A program made the translations under genes and the position numbers. Shown in pieces: positions 46,681 through 57,468 of a DNA stretch of 64,000 bases (positions are counted from its first letter, which is position 1; every line of letters begins with the position of its first letter). Source of the stretch: Echinometra lucunter (Eukaryota; Echinodermata; Echinoidea; Camarodonta; Echinometridae); assembly GCA_029962745.1 (NCBI GenBank), contig CM057165.1:444990-508989 (forward strand), read 5' to 3'. The notes below the pieces were generated by a model, which was not told the origin of the DNA, ran no database searches, and was given only the letters and a program-made list of their open reading frames with translations.

Positions 46681-48455
46681 ATGGCAACCACTGTAGTTTA
46701 GTATTGTTGTCAATCGTTTTATAAAGGCAAAATTATACTGATTGCTTTCCTCAATTTTGTATCTCCTGCAGTACCCAACCCTCTCTTTAATTTTCATCTC
46801 GGCTTGCTGAGGACTTGAATAACAGTAATCTAATGCAGAGAGAATGGGCAATATATCTGAGCTAATACCGAACCCATCTACTCTGCCGTTTAAGTGTCAT
46901 GCATGGTCAAATATGCAGGAAAGGAGGTCTAGATCTGAACCGTTTTGACGTGGGTTTGAGTCTATTTGGAGAAGAGACAGAGAAGGAGGGGGAGAGAGAA
47001 AAGGAGACAGAGAGAGAGAAAAGGAGAGAGAGATAGAAGGGGAGGGGGTTGGGAGAGATGAATTAGACAGGGAGAGAAAAGGATAGATTTCAAGGAAGGG
47101 AATAAGAGGAAATGCCAGCAATTAAAGACAGAAAATTATGGTAAAATAAAATTTGACAAGAGAAAGAGGCAGAGATAGAGAGTATGAAAGAGAGAGGCAG
47201 AGAGAGAGGGAGAGAGAGAGAGGGAGATGTTCACATGCACAGGCACGCACCCTCACTGTATGAACGGGGCTATAGGGGCTATAGGAGCTGGTATAAATTA
47301 CAGTGACGAGGAACGAGTTATTATGAGAATACAAGGCATCAGCGATATAAATATGGGGTTGCATGGTAAATGAATTTATTGTGGTGTATGAAGACAAATC
47401 AGAAGTATTTCATCACTTGATGTCGTGAACATTGCAAAATATCAGATTCTGTGTTGGCATCCAAATTATAATAATTCATGTAAAAATTTGCCAGAGACTT
47501 TTCAAATTACTGGCTTCCCTTTTCTTCATAAAGTTTCATGTTTTTATGTTAAGTAGGCATTGATTTATGTACATGTATATGGCATCAGTGACATTTCAGA
47601 ACTGTTGAAAGGAAGATTCCTTTCACTTCTCTCTTTACTTCATCTTTTCATCATGACAAGCAAGAGTTTTCACTGTGTTTGATAAGTGGCTTGAATAAGC
47701 ACAAGAAATCTTGGAAGTCCGTCTCAGTTCTCTGCTGTACCAGTCCCATGTAATCTAATGCTGATGTTAACTTATACTGTGTAAATACATGTACACTCTA
47801 CTTCAAATGAAGACTGTGTACAAAGGGATACAATGGCAGCCAGACAGGTTTGTGTGGGTTGTGTAGTATACAATGGGAAGGTCTATGAAATCTGTCACTA
47901 CCATGGTGTAAGTATATCATGAGAAATAGGAGTGGCCTTTGTCAATTTACTGCTGAGAGAAATAATTACAGATGGTTATATGGAATTACGTCTTGAATAT
48001 CCTTTTAGAAAGAAAATTCCTCAGTAATTTTCAGCATTTTACTGCAAGTGCTCTATTTATGGGGGAGGGAGGGGGGAACTTTAAAATATTTCTTTAAAAA
48101 ACCCACAAAAACAAATTCCCCCCAAAGTGAGAGATTATCATCACTTTTAGTGCTTCTTTGTTAAAAAAGGGAGTTAATACATTTCAGGGGGGGGGGTTCT
48201 TTTTACTGCTGCAATAATAGCTGACAAGCAGATTAAGCAAAAGACATAGCTTTTAAAGGTTCTTTAGGGTGTGAAAAATTGGTTAGGGGGGCTATTAGGG
48301 GTATATTTTGTAAGGGTAATCAAAGTGTGTCAGTATACCAAATTATTTTGGGGTGGCCACATGCACCTCCATCTTCACTGGATTCGGTGAAACACTCTCT
48401 TTTCTTACAGCATTATTATTCAATCAAACATATTTTCATTGTTCCATCTTCCCAG
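46681..48455 (+). other. Intron 4, last stretch
   Basis: GA-rich low-complexity sequence at 46970-47075 and 47155-47230; G-rich runs at 48060 and 48187. Nothing else recognised. Confidence 0.4.
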
Positions 48456-48659
48456 ATTCTCACCAAAGACAGTGTGACAGTGTCCGTGGATGCGGTCGTG
48501 TACTATCGGGTCCAGAACGCTACCATCAGCATTGCCAACGTGGAAGACGCCAATGCCTCAACCCGACTCCTGGCTCAGACCACCCTGCGTAATGTGCTCG
48601 GAACCAAGAACCTGTCAGAGATCCTCTCAGATAGAGAGGGTATCAGCCATTTCATGCAG
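48456..48659 (+). CDS. STOM: Stomatin exon 5: SPFH domain core
   Basis: Largest coding exon, 68 codons in phase 0 at both ends, between acceptor TTCCCAG and donor GTAGGT. It begins ILTKDSVTVSVDAVVYYRVQ and runs through the NATISIANVEDA segment, RLLAQTTLRNVLGTKNLSEI and LSDREGISHFMQ. These are diagnostic for stomatin-type PHB proteins; STOML2 and prohibitin differ clearly at the same places. The exon is noticeably richer in GC and in codon-third-position C/G than the flanking introns. Confidence 0.97.
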
Positions 48660-48902
48660 GTAGGTTTATGGGCATAGCTCTCCAGGGCAAGTGAGATGGA
48701 GGATGCAGGGATGGCATTTAGAATTGATGGAACATAAGACAAGTGAGATTACTCTATAAGCTGACATTTTCATGTCCTTGCTAAAAATGTCCACTTAATT
48801 AATGCCTGTATATAAGTATAGGAACATCATTCAAAACATCTTCTGATGACATTCTATCTAAAGTTACATGAGCTAGAAATGTTTCAGAAGATCTTGAATA
48901 TT

Positions 48903-49050
48903 TATATTATATTGACTGGCCTTGAGGGGAATATCGAAAATGTTGCCCGCAAAATGAATCATATTGTCCCGAGTCGAAGACGAGGGCAATATGGATCTTT
49001 TAAGGGCAACATTTTCGATATTTCCCGAAAGTAGAGCCAGTCAATATAAT
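48903..49050. mobile_element. Palindromic element
   Basis: TATTATATTGACTGGC pairs with GCCAGTCAATATAAT, and GGGAATATCGAAAATGTTGC with GGCAACATTTTCGATATTTCCC. CpG-containing centre. In intron 5 of the stomatin gene. Confidence 0.78.
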
Positions 49051-49687
49051 TATTATTACCTACAGCTATAGGATGATGCATAATTCAAGCCTATCATTTT
49101 GTAGCAATGACAAATATGTCTGCTTATTGTCTGTCCGTCCCTCTGATTTCAGGTTATTCAGGCAGGTATGTAATCCTGGCTAAGCGATGGTGACGTAAAT
49201 GGTTACCTCGCGTATCCATTGTTTTTAACCTCTATCGCGTACACAATACTGCGCGTTTGCACTTTGCTAAATGCGCACTTATACAAGAAAGGTGGAATAT
49301 GGATATTATGGACCGATAATTTAGTACACAGGCACAATAGGAAAATGACACATTTCGCGGAGGAGGGGTGTATGAATATTATTACCCTAGTCATGCAGCT
49401 GAGCCCTGGCTGAACCATTGTGACGTATTTTGTGTTGAGCGAATCAATTAGACAGACAAAATTCGCGCTTATATCTTGTCTCCAAAATGCCTCATTCAGG
49501 TAATAATTGGGTATATCTCACTATTCTTTATGTTGATAATGAAATGCCTGGAGTAGGTAAAAGGAACAAGTAGATGCATTTAAACCTTTTCCATGAAGTT
49601 GTCTAAATACATAGCTAATGTAATGATTTTGAAAAAAAAATGTGGAGATGCAATAAATCCATGTCATCATTTTATGTTTCATTTCAG

Positions 49688-49743
49688 TCAAGTTTGGATG
49701 AGGCTACAGATCCATGGGGAATCAAAGTTGAACGTGTTGAAAT
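49688..49743 (+). CDS. STOM: Stomatin exon 6: SPFH domain, WGIKVERVEI motif
   Basis: Acceptor ATTTCAG ends at 49687; donor GTAAGT starts at 49744. It encodes SSLDEATDPWGIKVERVE (residues 180-197) and two bases of Ile198. The TxxWGIKVERVEI motif is close to invariant in the stomatin group. Phase 2 exit matches the C that opens exon 7. Confidence 0.95.
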
Positions 49744-50806
49744 GTAAGTATTGATGTGCCCATGTTTCTTGATTAGGTGTTAACTTTTATTTATTCATTT
49801 TTTACCTAACTAAAAGAAAATTGTCATATTTTGCAAGTAATGTACATTTATTTTTCCTCTTAACTTTAAACAAAGAAGAGTCAGTTTGTAAATGATTCTG
49901 TATTAATTCAAATCTTAGAGGTACATGTATGTTCATTCACTTTTAATGTAAATAGTATCAAGGTCTGACATGAATTAACAAAGTATCAGAAAATCTTCTA
50001 TGAATTGAACAGATTGCATGCTGAAGGATACCATTCCATGTTAATTCAACTCCTTGAACAAATATTGATGGTGTTGATGCCTAGTGCAGGGCATGAATAA
50101 AGCTGTTACAAAAAAGTTTAGAAATGTGTAAAAGCTTTTTTTAGTTGATCAAATGATAAATTTAACCAAAGTTCCTATAATGCTTGAACAAATGTGTTTT
50201 GTAATTGAAATTTTCTAATAGTATTGTTAGTACTTACCGGGGATATGCGAAAATTCAAAGGGCTTTCACTATTTGAACAAATGCCCTTTTGTGCATTAGT
50301 ATTTACTTCCTTGATTAATTGATGAATGATGAATGGTAGTAAAGATTTTTTAAAGAGGATAAAGAAAACTAGTTATATAACAACAAAAGTGGCAAACCAA
50401 TCATGGCATTTTCCTTGAGGAAAAAAGTACAGTAGTCATTAGCATTATCATGCGTTATGCTGCAGATGAAGAGTCTATTATGTATGGAGAGGTTATTACA
50501 GATAGCCATTACTGAACTGGCGTTAATGAGTAAATGGACTGACAAACATGTTAAAAGCATAAATAGTTAATAGAGGTGGAAGTCTCCATGGCGACTCATG
50601 TAAATGAAACCATCGCTGTTTACACATGTCAAACCATGGAAAGAGGTGATCCTTGAGAATAGTAAGAAATTCATCTTTTATAATCCATGGTAATGAGGGA
50701 GAATGTAAAATGAGAAGCCCTTTCATACAAGACATTTCATGAGTTCTTAAGATCTACAAAAGATGTCATTCCTCAAAATAGCCAAATCACCATCACCATA
50801 ACATTG
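49744..50806 (+). other. Intron 6, first stretch
   Basis: No feature recognised. Confidence 0.35.
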
Positions 50807-51012
50807 TTACTGTATAAGCTACTATTTTAGCGAACAGATATTTTAGCGATTTGAGACAAGTTTGACATATTAGCGAGTTATTATTTTCACGTTTTGAAAG
50901 ATATTTCTATACAAGTATATAGGCATTTTACTGAGTGGAAATTTTAGCGAGGACATCATCGCGAAATTAGCGAAAATTAAACCACCGCGAAAATTTCAGC
51001 TTATACAGTAAA
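50807..51012. mobile_element. MITE with TTACTGTATAAGCT ends
   Basis: 206 bp, TTACTGTATAAGCT at 50807 and its inverse AGCTTATACAGTAA at the right. The interior repeats ATTTTAGCGA. From 51013 to 52184 nothing is recognised. Confidence 0.82.
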
Positions 51013-52184
51013 TGACTCATGTTGTGTTGATCATTACATTTATTGACTTTATGAACTGTGGTGGTGTATCACTATTCCATTGCCTTCACCCTTTAAGACG
51101 ACGGCTTCACCCACGTAAATTTTCAGCATTATCATGATCTAAAGAGGACCCCACATTCCTGTATATCACATGTGATAGCATGTTCAGTTCTTATATTCAC
51201 AAAGCACAGATAATGATGACTTTGTGAGTCAATGTACTTTTTGAGGAAAGAAGATCCTGAAAGGTATCATACACTTTAATGACATGCCTTTAGCATACTC
51301 TGTTGGGGACCATCTGTCATTGTATGTGAGCTTATGTGCAGTATGCCAATATTGTTATTCACAAACTCCTGTATTTCAGTATTTTCAGGCACACCAGCAA
51401 TTTTCTCTTGAATGAATGTTTTTCAGGTTTGAAATTTTGAGACTCATTCACTTTTGCAAATTTCATGTTTCTGTGCAAAGGTTTTAGATTTACTCTGGGT
51501 TTTGCTGGAAAAAAGTCATTCAGTCAAAAACATACAACAAGCAGATAAAGCCCTATTAACTCTGTGCTTGAATGTTGTACATATGTTTGGTCATGGCCAA
51601 TTCTTTTGGACTGTTTCCCTTGTTCGATGATTATCGCTAACTTATTAAGAAATTGATACTATCAGAATCTGTCCATACTGCCTCAGCAATTTTTGCTTTT
51701 TCAAAGATGTCACAAATGGAGTTTACCTCCCCTCTCCCTCCCCATTCCCTTGGTAATAAGATCTCTATCAGAGAAGAAAGGTCTAGCTTAAAATGAAACC
51801 TGGATATTCACAGTGTATTTTCTTGTTTTGTTTTGTATTGTTTTTTGGTCTCATTCTAACCACAAAATACTCGTAAGTTTATTCAGCCGGAGGCTTGGAT
51901 ATCACTGTCCATATCATTCTCTCCATTGCAGCAGGGATGAACATTTTGATGGGTATGATATTAGGCTCCACGTAATGATGATACACAGTATAATCATACC
52001 ATGATGTGCCTTCAATAAAGCACTACCAGTCACCGTAATTGAGGTGAATTCAAGGTCATAGGAGGGCAGCATAACCAAACTGTGTTACATATGAATAGTA
52101 GGGGTTACACATGTACTTGTATATCAGTAGTATATGAATGATAAGTATGACACTAACCCTTTTACTATTCATTTTTTATTATAG

Positions 52185-52263
52185 CAAAGATGTTCGTCTG
52201 CCTGTTCAGCTTCAGAGAGCCATGGCTGCAGAAGCTGAGGCAGCCAGGGAAGCAAGGGCCAAG
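52185..52263 (+). CDS. STOM: Stomatin exon 7: end of SPFH domain, start of coiled helix
   Basis: Acceptor TTATAG ends at 52184; donor GTAAAC starts at 52264. It completes Ile198 and encodes KDVRLPVQLQRAMAAEAEAA then REARAK (to residue 224). The KDVRLPVQLQRAMAAEAEA motif ends the PHB fold and enters the Ala/Glu-rich helix used in oligomerisation. Confidence 0.96.
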
Positions 52264-53252
52264 GTAAACACATAGACCTGTAACCTGCCACAGGATTTTT
52301 AGCAGAGTTGAATACAAAGAGATAGACCAACACTGTAAAGGATTACTTTATTTTTTTTTACAGTATATTACTGTTTTAAGATTTAAGATTCATTTCACTC
52401 ATCACTATAAAAAAGACATAAAAGTGCATAATTGCACATGATAATTATAAAATACATATAAAATATGAAAACATGAGAAAAGTACTTAAGGAATAAACAT
52501 TTATAAGAAATAACAGGGACATGAATGAGTGAGGATCAAGATTAAATATCTTTAAGGATCTTGACTATTCTCCCCCATTGTTTTGAGAATCATACTGGAA
52601 TTTCTTGCATTTACAACACAAAAGAATGAAAGGAGTGGGTCGCCAAGACGGTAAAACTGTATACAACAGTAAAATAGATTATTTAACTGTAAAGGATAGA
52701 GTATTTTACTGTATATAAAGTAAAGGTCTAGTGTTTGCTTTTGTAAAACATGATTTAGACCCACCATGGGGTTTAAGTAATGGAGTAGAATAGGTAGTTG
52801 TAATACTTTCCAGATATAGTGTAGGCATTGTTGTTGTCTAGTGGATAAGTCAGGAAACTGTGAATCACATTTTAAGTCCCTCCTGTGATACTAATCTCCT
52901 TTTTTCAAACCATTATTCTATATTTGCCATGCACTCTCAACAGCAGTTTAGTAAGCATTTACTTGGAAGGAAGAAATATTTTTAATATTTGGTTGCTTTA
53001 TGATAGAAGTTTGACTGAAGCACATTGTTTGAATATGACCTGGTCATTGAAATGAATTTTATCAAGTTTTAAAAGAGTTCAAAGTTCATTCAGTTATATC
53101 CCTGTACATAAAATAACCTGGTAACACCCTTCCAGTGCTAAGCAGCACAGGTATAAGGGTATAACCTTTGTGCACTTTCATGTGATTCATCTTCCCTGGT
53201 TCATAGGGGTAAAGCTTGTACCAGGATATCATTCCTTGCTTATCCCATCCAT
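52264..53252 (+). other. Intron 7, first stretch
   Basis: AT-rich. 52370-52780 has the look of a reversed retrotransposon tail but no confirmed match. A TGTCTAGTGGATAAGTC segment at 52837 is tRNA-like but lacks a B box. Confidence 0.25.
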
Positions 53253-53505
53253 TAGGTGTCGTGGTATAGTGGTTCATTCACTTGACTCTCAATCCAAGGG
53301 TTGAGGGTTTGTATCCCAGCCTGTCACTAACGTCTTTTGGCAAGACATTAATCCACATTTACCGCTCTCCACCCAGGTGTACATCGGTACCTGGCAATTG
53401 CTGGGGTAATGATAATTGCAGGGCCCTCAGGAAGAGCATTAATTATGCTGATGAGGCACCCCTAAATAAACAAAATTGTTATATATTGTAATTATTATAG
53501 CTTAA
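53253..53505 (+). mobile_element. tRNA-derived SINE, copy 2
   Basis: Head 53254-53328 matches the 5798 copy (GTATAGTGGTTCATTCACTT; GGTTTGTATCCC, a mutated B box), then the CGTCTTTTGGCAAGACATTA body. The tail lacks the GCTGCGCTATATAAAT end and is replaced by AT-rich sequence. Confidence 0.82.
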
Positions 53506-53674
53506 AGGGGGTACCCAATGCTGAAACAATGTTCCTTTATTTAAAAGAGCATGATTTTATTAGCAGAAAATCATCTGCCTAAAGTTCTTAAAAAGTCGTG
53601 TTTCCAAGAAAAACCCAGAATATAGTAAGATTTCAGCCTATTTTTGCCCTCAGCTGTGTCCCAGTTTCAATGAA

Positions 53675-53702
53675 GTACCCACAATGACGTCATTGTGGGT
53701 AC
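53675..53702. promoter_or_regulatory. Perfect 28-bp palindrome with central TGACGTCA
   Basis: GTACCCACAATGAC followed by its exact reverse complement. The centre is the full consensus cAMP-response element. In intron 7. It may belong to an unrecognised transposon rather than being a working site. Confidence 0.35.
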
Positions 53703-54044
53703 CTTGTCGTGCAATTCTAGCAAAATGCGTGCAATACATATTGTACAGTCCAGCGCGTGCCACAACTGCAATGCGCGAAGCTGGGTAACCACATCCACGT
53801 CATACCTCATACTCAAATTTTTAGGTCAACCCTTGACTAATCACAAATAATTTGCCAAAATGCATTGATTTCAATTGAAAATCATCAAATTTTTAATGTT
53901 ATTGTTCTTAGAATTCTGTTCTTGATCATATATCATTTTTTTTTTAAACCGTTGTGTAATCACTTTAATAGTATGTGCAAATATATTTTGTGTGATTTAA
54001 TGAACTTGAATATGAATTTGAAATGCACTTCATTGTACTCATAG

Positions 54045-54214
54045 GTAATAGCAGCTGAGGGAGAGCAGAACGCCTCACGAGCCCTGAAGGAGGCTGCAGA
54101 CACCATCTCAGAATCACCTACCGCTCTCCAGCTTAGATACCTTCAGACGCTTAATACCATCTCTGCTGAGAAGAACTCAACCATCATCTTCCCTCTGCCA
54201 ATTGACCTTCTTAA
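54045..54214 (+). CDS. STOM: Stomatin exon 8: C-terminal helix and raft/oligomer segment
   Basis: Acceptor TACTCATAG ends at 54044; donor GTAAGT starts at 54215. It encodes residues 225-280: [20 protein letters not shown], then a [15 protein letters not shown] helix and the [16 protein letters not shown] segment. In human stomatin the corresponding STIVFPLPID region is needed for homo-oligomerisation and lipid-raft association. The exon leaves two bases (AA) for the last split codon, so the terminal exon fixes whether residue 281 is Asn or Lys. Confidence 0.96.
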
Positions 54215-54564
54215 GTAAGTATATTTGTGTGAGGAAATTTGGTTTTTTTACCCCTAAATTCCTTTTGCATGGCTGTTCCTAATTTACATATTATGCAAAT
54301 TATGTAATTGATCTGAAAATGTCTTTGTCCAGATCATTGACCTTGAAACCATTGATTTCAATGTTTAAATAGTCTTAGTTGGGCACCTAGATCCAGTTCC
54401 ATAGAAAAAATATATGTTTTCTTATGCTTCATAGGCTAATTTGCATATTATGCAAATTTCAAGACTTTTACTAAAAACATTTTGGGGACCTTACTGAAAT
54501 GCTCTGCAGTGGAATAAATTCCTTTTGCAATTAGTGGTCAGTCAACATGTATTTTGACCGGATT

Positions 54565-54651
54565 ATATCATCTATTCAGAGCCAGAAGGGCATTAGCTAT
54601 GTGTTAAAGCATATGAGTTAACGCCCTTCTGGCTCCAAACAGACGATATGT
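54565..54651. mobile_element. Family D hairpin element, copy 4
   Basis: TCTATTCAGAGCCAGAAGGG pairs with CCCTTCTGGCTCCAAACAGA; in the first half of the intron after exon 8. Confidence 0.88.
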
Positions 54652-54775
54652 ATTGTGATGAAAGCAACAAAGACATATCCAGGGAACCTTTTTACTTCCT
54701 TCCACCATGTACTAGATATCATCAAATTAGTGCAAAAATGCCTTAAATGTATTGTGCACAGAAAAGCCCTTAACA

Positions 54776-54860
54776 AATCTTCTGTTTAGAGCCAGAAAGG
54801 CGTTAAGTCTGTATAAAATAATATGAGTCAGTGCCCTTCTGGCTCTGAACAGACGAAATA
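54776..54860. mobile_element. Family D hairpin element, copy 5
   Basis: TCTTCTGTTTAGAGCCAGAA pairs with TTCTGGCTCTGAACAGACGA. Only 124 bp from copy 4. Its centre (AAGTCTGTATAAAATAATAT) matches that of the split copy at 22576. Confidence 0.88.
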
Positions 54861-55018
54861 TGACACAGTTCAAAGCTCTTATGAAAATTCAGTTGTGTCA
54901 CTCTGGTTATTGTTTTAGAGTTACTGCTACCGTAATCCTTCTGGATAGGTTTTCAAGAAGTAATGAAGGGCTTTTTGGCAAATTTTCTTGTTTTGATTTT
55001 ACAAGAGAACCCCTTGTG

Positions 55019-55152
55019 AAAAAGTGCCTTTGGTACCATGGTAATTAAATGAAAATACCATCTAATCATGGTAATTTGATAATACTTGCATGGTACTTTC
55101 ATGGTTTGATGGTAATTTTGTCAAAATACCATGGTACCCACGGTACTTTTTC
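55019..55152. mobile_element. Short palindromic element (TACCATGG-rich)
   Basis: AAAAGTGCCTTTGGTACCATGG opposes CCATGGTACCCACGGTACTTTTT; interior TACCAT/ATGGTA words in both orientations. Confidence 0.65.
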
Positions 55153-55507
55153 TGAACGGACGCCTCTTGTGCAACTTGCATCACTTAATGGCTTTTCTAG
55201 GCTCATGTAAATTTTGGGTTGAACATATTTTGTTATAAGAATGAATGAATGTTCCAAACACAAAAAATGAGAAAGTCGATTAACATTACCTAGATATACA
55301 AGTCCCATCTCCTTGGATGTATACTAGTTAATGTTTCTTGTTGATTCCTTGATAAAATCACTCCTAGACAATTACACTGCCCCTCCCTTAGATTATAGTT
55401 ACTATCCCAAGATATTTTGATGTATCGATGTTTGCCATTTACCCAAGTAAAAACAATCTTATTAATCGACCCAGATGAATAATTTGGCTGATAACCGAGG
55501 CTTTGGT

Positions 55508-55730
55508 GCAAATTCACAAAGAGTTTTATTTTCAAACCATGGTTTGAATTTAAACAGTGGTGTAAACATCAAAAGTGTAAAATGTATGTCCTCTTATCCA
55601 ATGGGCAGGCAGTATTGCACTTTTAAGTGCTCCCTTGCACTTGTCTATGGTTATTTACTCTTAATAGGCTTTACAAAACCATTTTTAAGACCATGGTTTA
55701 AAGTAAACCTCTTTTGTGAATTTGGGTTTT
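55508..55730. mobile_element. MITE with AATTCACAAAGAG ends
   Basis: AATTCACAAAGAGTTTTATT and CAAACCATGGTTTGAATTTA pair with TTTAAGACCATGGTTTAAAG and CTCTTTTGTGAATTT. The 113-codon frame across it is a chance opening. Confidence 0.68.
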
Positions 55731-55946
55731 TCTGTCTAGAGGCTGCTTGCTTGACCAGCCATCACCTACTACCTATTGTTACCAAAGTAGTGATAGTGTG
55801 CATTCACACAATGTAAATGACAAAAGAAAGAAACTCTGTAGAACCAGTTTCTTAGTAAATTAAGAAAATATGTCACTGTTTTATGTGGAAATCGGTGGAG
55901 TTTCTTCCTTTCAATATGTCAGAAATTTCTTCATCATCATGTAATC

Positions 55947-56214
55947 ACTATGAATATGACGGACAAAGAAAGCGGACAAAATAAACAACCCTTCATTCTA
56001 CCCTTCACAATGGTTCTGGTAGTCAAAAAACATCCCTTCACTGGTATTGTCTAAAATAATGTGGAACAGATGTCACATGCATATTCACCTGGAACTACAA
56101 GATTAAACATAATAGCTGTGAAGGGATGTTCTTTTGACTACCAGAACCATTGTGAAGGGTAGAATGAGAGGTTGTTTATTTTGTCCGCTTTCTTTGTCCG
56201 CCATGTTCATAGTG
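55947..56214. mobile_element. Long-armed palindromic MITE
   Basis: Arms of about 95 bp: CACTATGAATATGACGGACA, AAGAAAGCGGACAAAATAAA and CCCTTCACAATGGTTCTGGT on the left meet their near reverse complements on the right, leaving a loop of about 80 bp. Confidence 0.88.
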
Positions 56215-57134
56215 AATGCATACAAAAAAGTAACCAAAATCAATAAAAAGTCAATTTTGAATAAGATAAGAGTTGCTCCCTTTTGTCATAGGATGGCAGA
56301 GTAGCAAACCGTGTGCAGACTGATATTCGCAGGAAAATTTCATTTAGGTATCTTATATCAATTGATGTTGTTGTGCAAAAGCACGCGTTCAGAATGTAAA
56401 ATGCAAAAATGCAAAAATCAAAATGTCTTATGTGACTTATTGGAACAAAATTTTAGCCAAGATCATGCCACAAGGAGATTGTATATCAATTTACAAGGTC
56501 TACATGCTACCCATGTAATTATCAATCATTGTTGAAAAATTTGAAAAATGATTTTCAACAACTGAATGTTTCTGTATGACACGTTCTTTTGCACCACGAC
56601 ATTAATATAAGAGGCCTTAGGAAACTTCCTATCTGTAAATGATCTGATTTGATATGATTCTTGGATAATCATCATTATCATAGATCACTTTACTACAAAA
56701 AATGTCCCAGATATGTCAGCATCTGGTAGAAAATGGGGGGGGGGGGAAGGGGTGTTGGCAGGAAGATATATAAAATGCCCTAATTAGATCACATAGTTTT
56801 ACCCTACTTATTTGTCTTTTGTCACACACACATTGCACAGTTTACAGATGGTCTCTACTTCAGATTACTTGTAACAAATTGGCAATACCTACCCTATTTC
56901 ATTTTTTAAAATTTTAATTAAATATTTTTCACTTCTCAATCTTTTAGATCCTTATAATTTTCACCACTATTACAGCATATTCTTTTGAAACTTTGTTATC
57001 ACATGACTAGTTCACTATCACATAGCTAAATGTATAACTGTCATATTGAGCAAGGCACTGCCTTTCTGCCATTCCCAATCTCTTTCTTCTATTTCTTTCT
57101 TCTTCTTCTTTGTTTTTGCACCACTTTTCATCAG
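56215..57134 (+). other. Last-intron stretch
   Basis: No element recognised. A G-run at about 56737 and the pyrimidine tract of the alternative terminal exon at 57070-57134. Confidence 0.35.
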
Positions 57135-57156
57135 GAGCCTCCAGAAACAGAAATAG
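57135..57156 (+). CDS. STOM: Stomatin possible alternative terminal exon
   Basis: A long pyrimidine tract (57070-57120) and CATCAG acceptor ending at 57134 precede G, completing AAG (Lys281), then Ser-Leu-Gln-Lys-Gln-Lys and a TAG stop at 57154-57156. An AATAAA lies at 57341-57346, about 185 nt past the stop. The product would be 287 aa. It could be an alternative last exon or a chance acceptor; a retrotransposon starts about 440 nt downstream. Confidence 0.3.
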
Positions 57157-57468
57157 GGGCGCTTCTATCTCTTGGCCACAATTCATTTCCGTCATAGGTA
57201 TGCATTGCTTGATCAGCACAGATCACCTTCCACCACATTCAGATTTCTTGCTTTCTCTGTACTTTGGTCTTTGTTATGCATTGTTTAGTTTTTAATTCCA
57301 GAAAAAACATGCACTTTCCATCATTTCTCTTAAACCTCTTAATAAAAAATTCATGCTCATAGTTTCAGATTAAGAATAAAAAACTTACTATGTATTTAGA
57401 TTAGTTTGATCCCCAAAACAGTTTAAAAGAAATTAATCTTGGATTCGTTTTAAAGGTTACCTGCATGT

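Larger units (their letters stand above)
45200..46860. repeat. Old local duplications in intron 4
   Basis: GACCAAATC(C/T)T(C/T)TGAAATTAC at 45218 and 45332, and a TTTTCATCTCGGCTTGCTGA-type word followed by CTTGAATAAC.GTAATCTA at about 45758 and 46787 (partial at 45520), all direct. G/C homopolymer blocks at 45879-45890 and 45984-46010. Confidence 0.45.

Noticed and set aside
55475..55816. 113-codon open frame
   Set aside because: It spans an inverted-repeat element and shows no domain.
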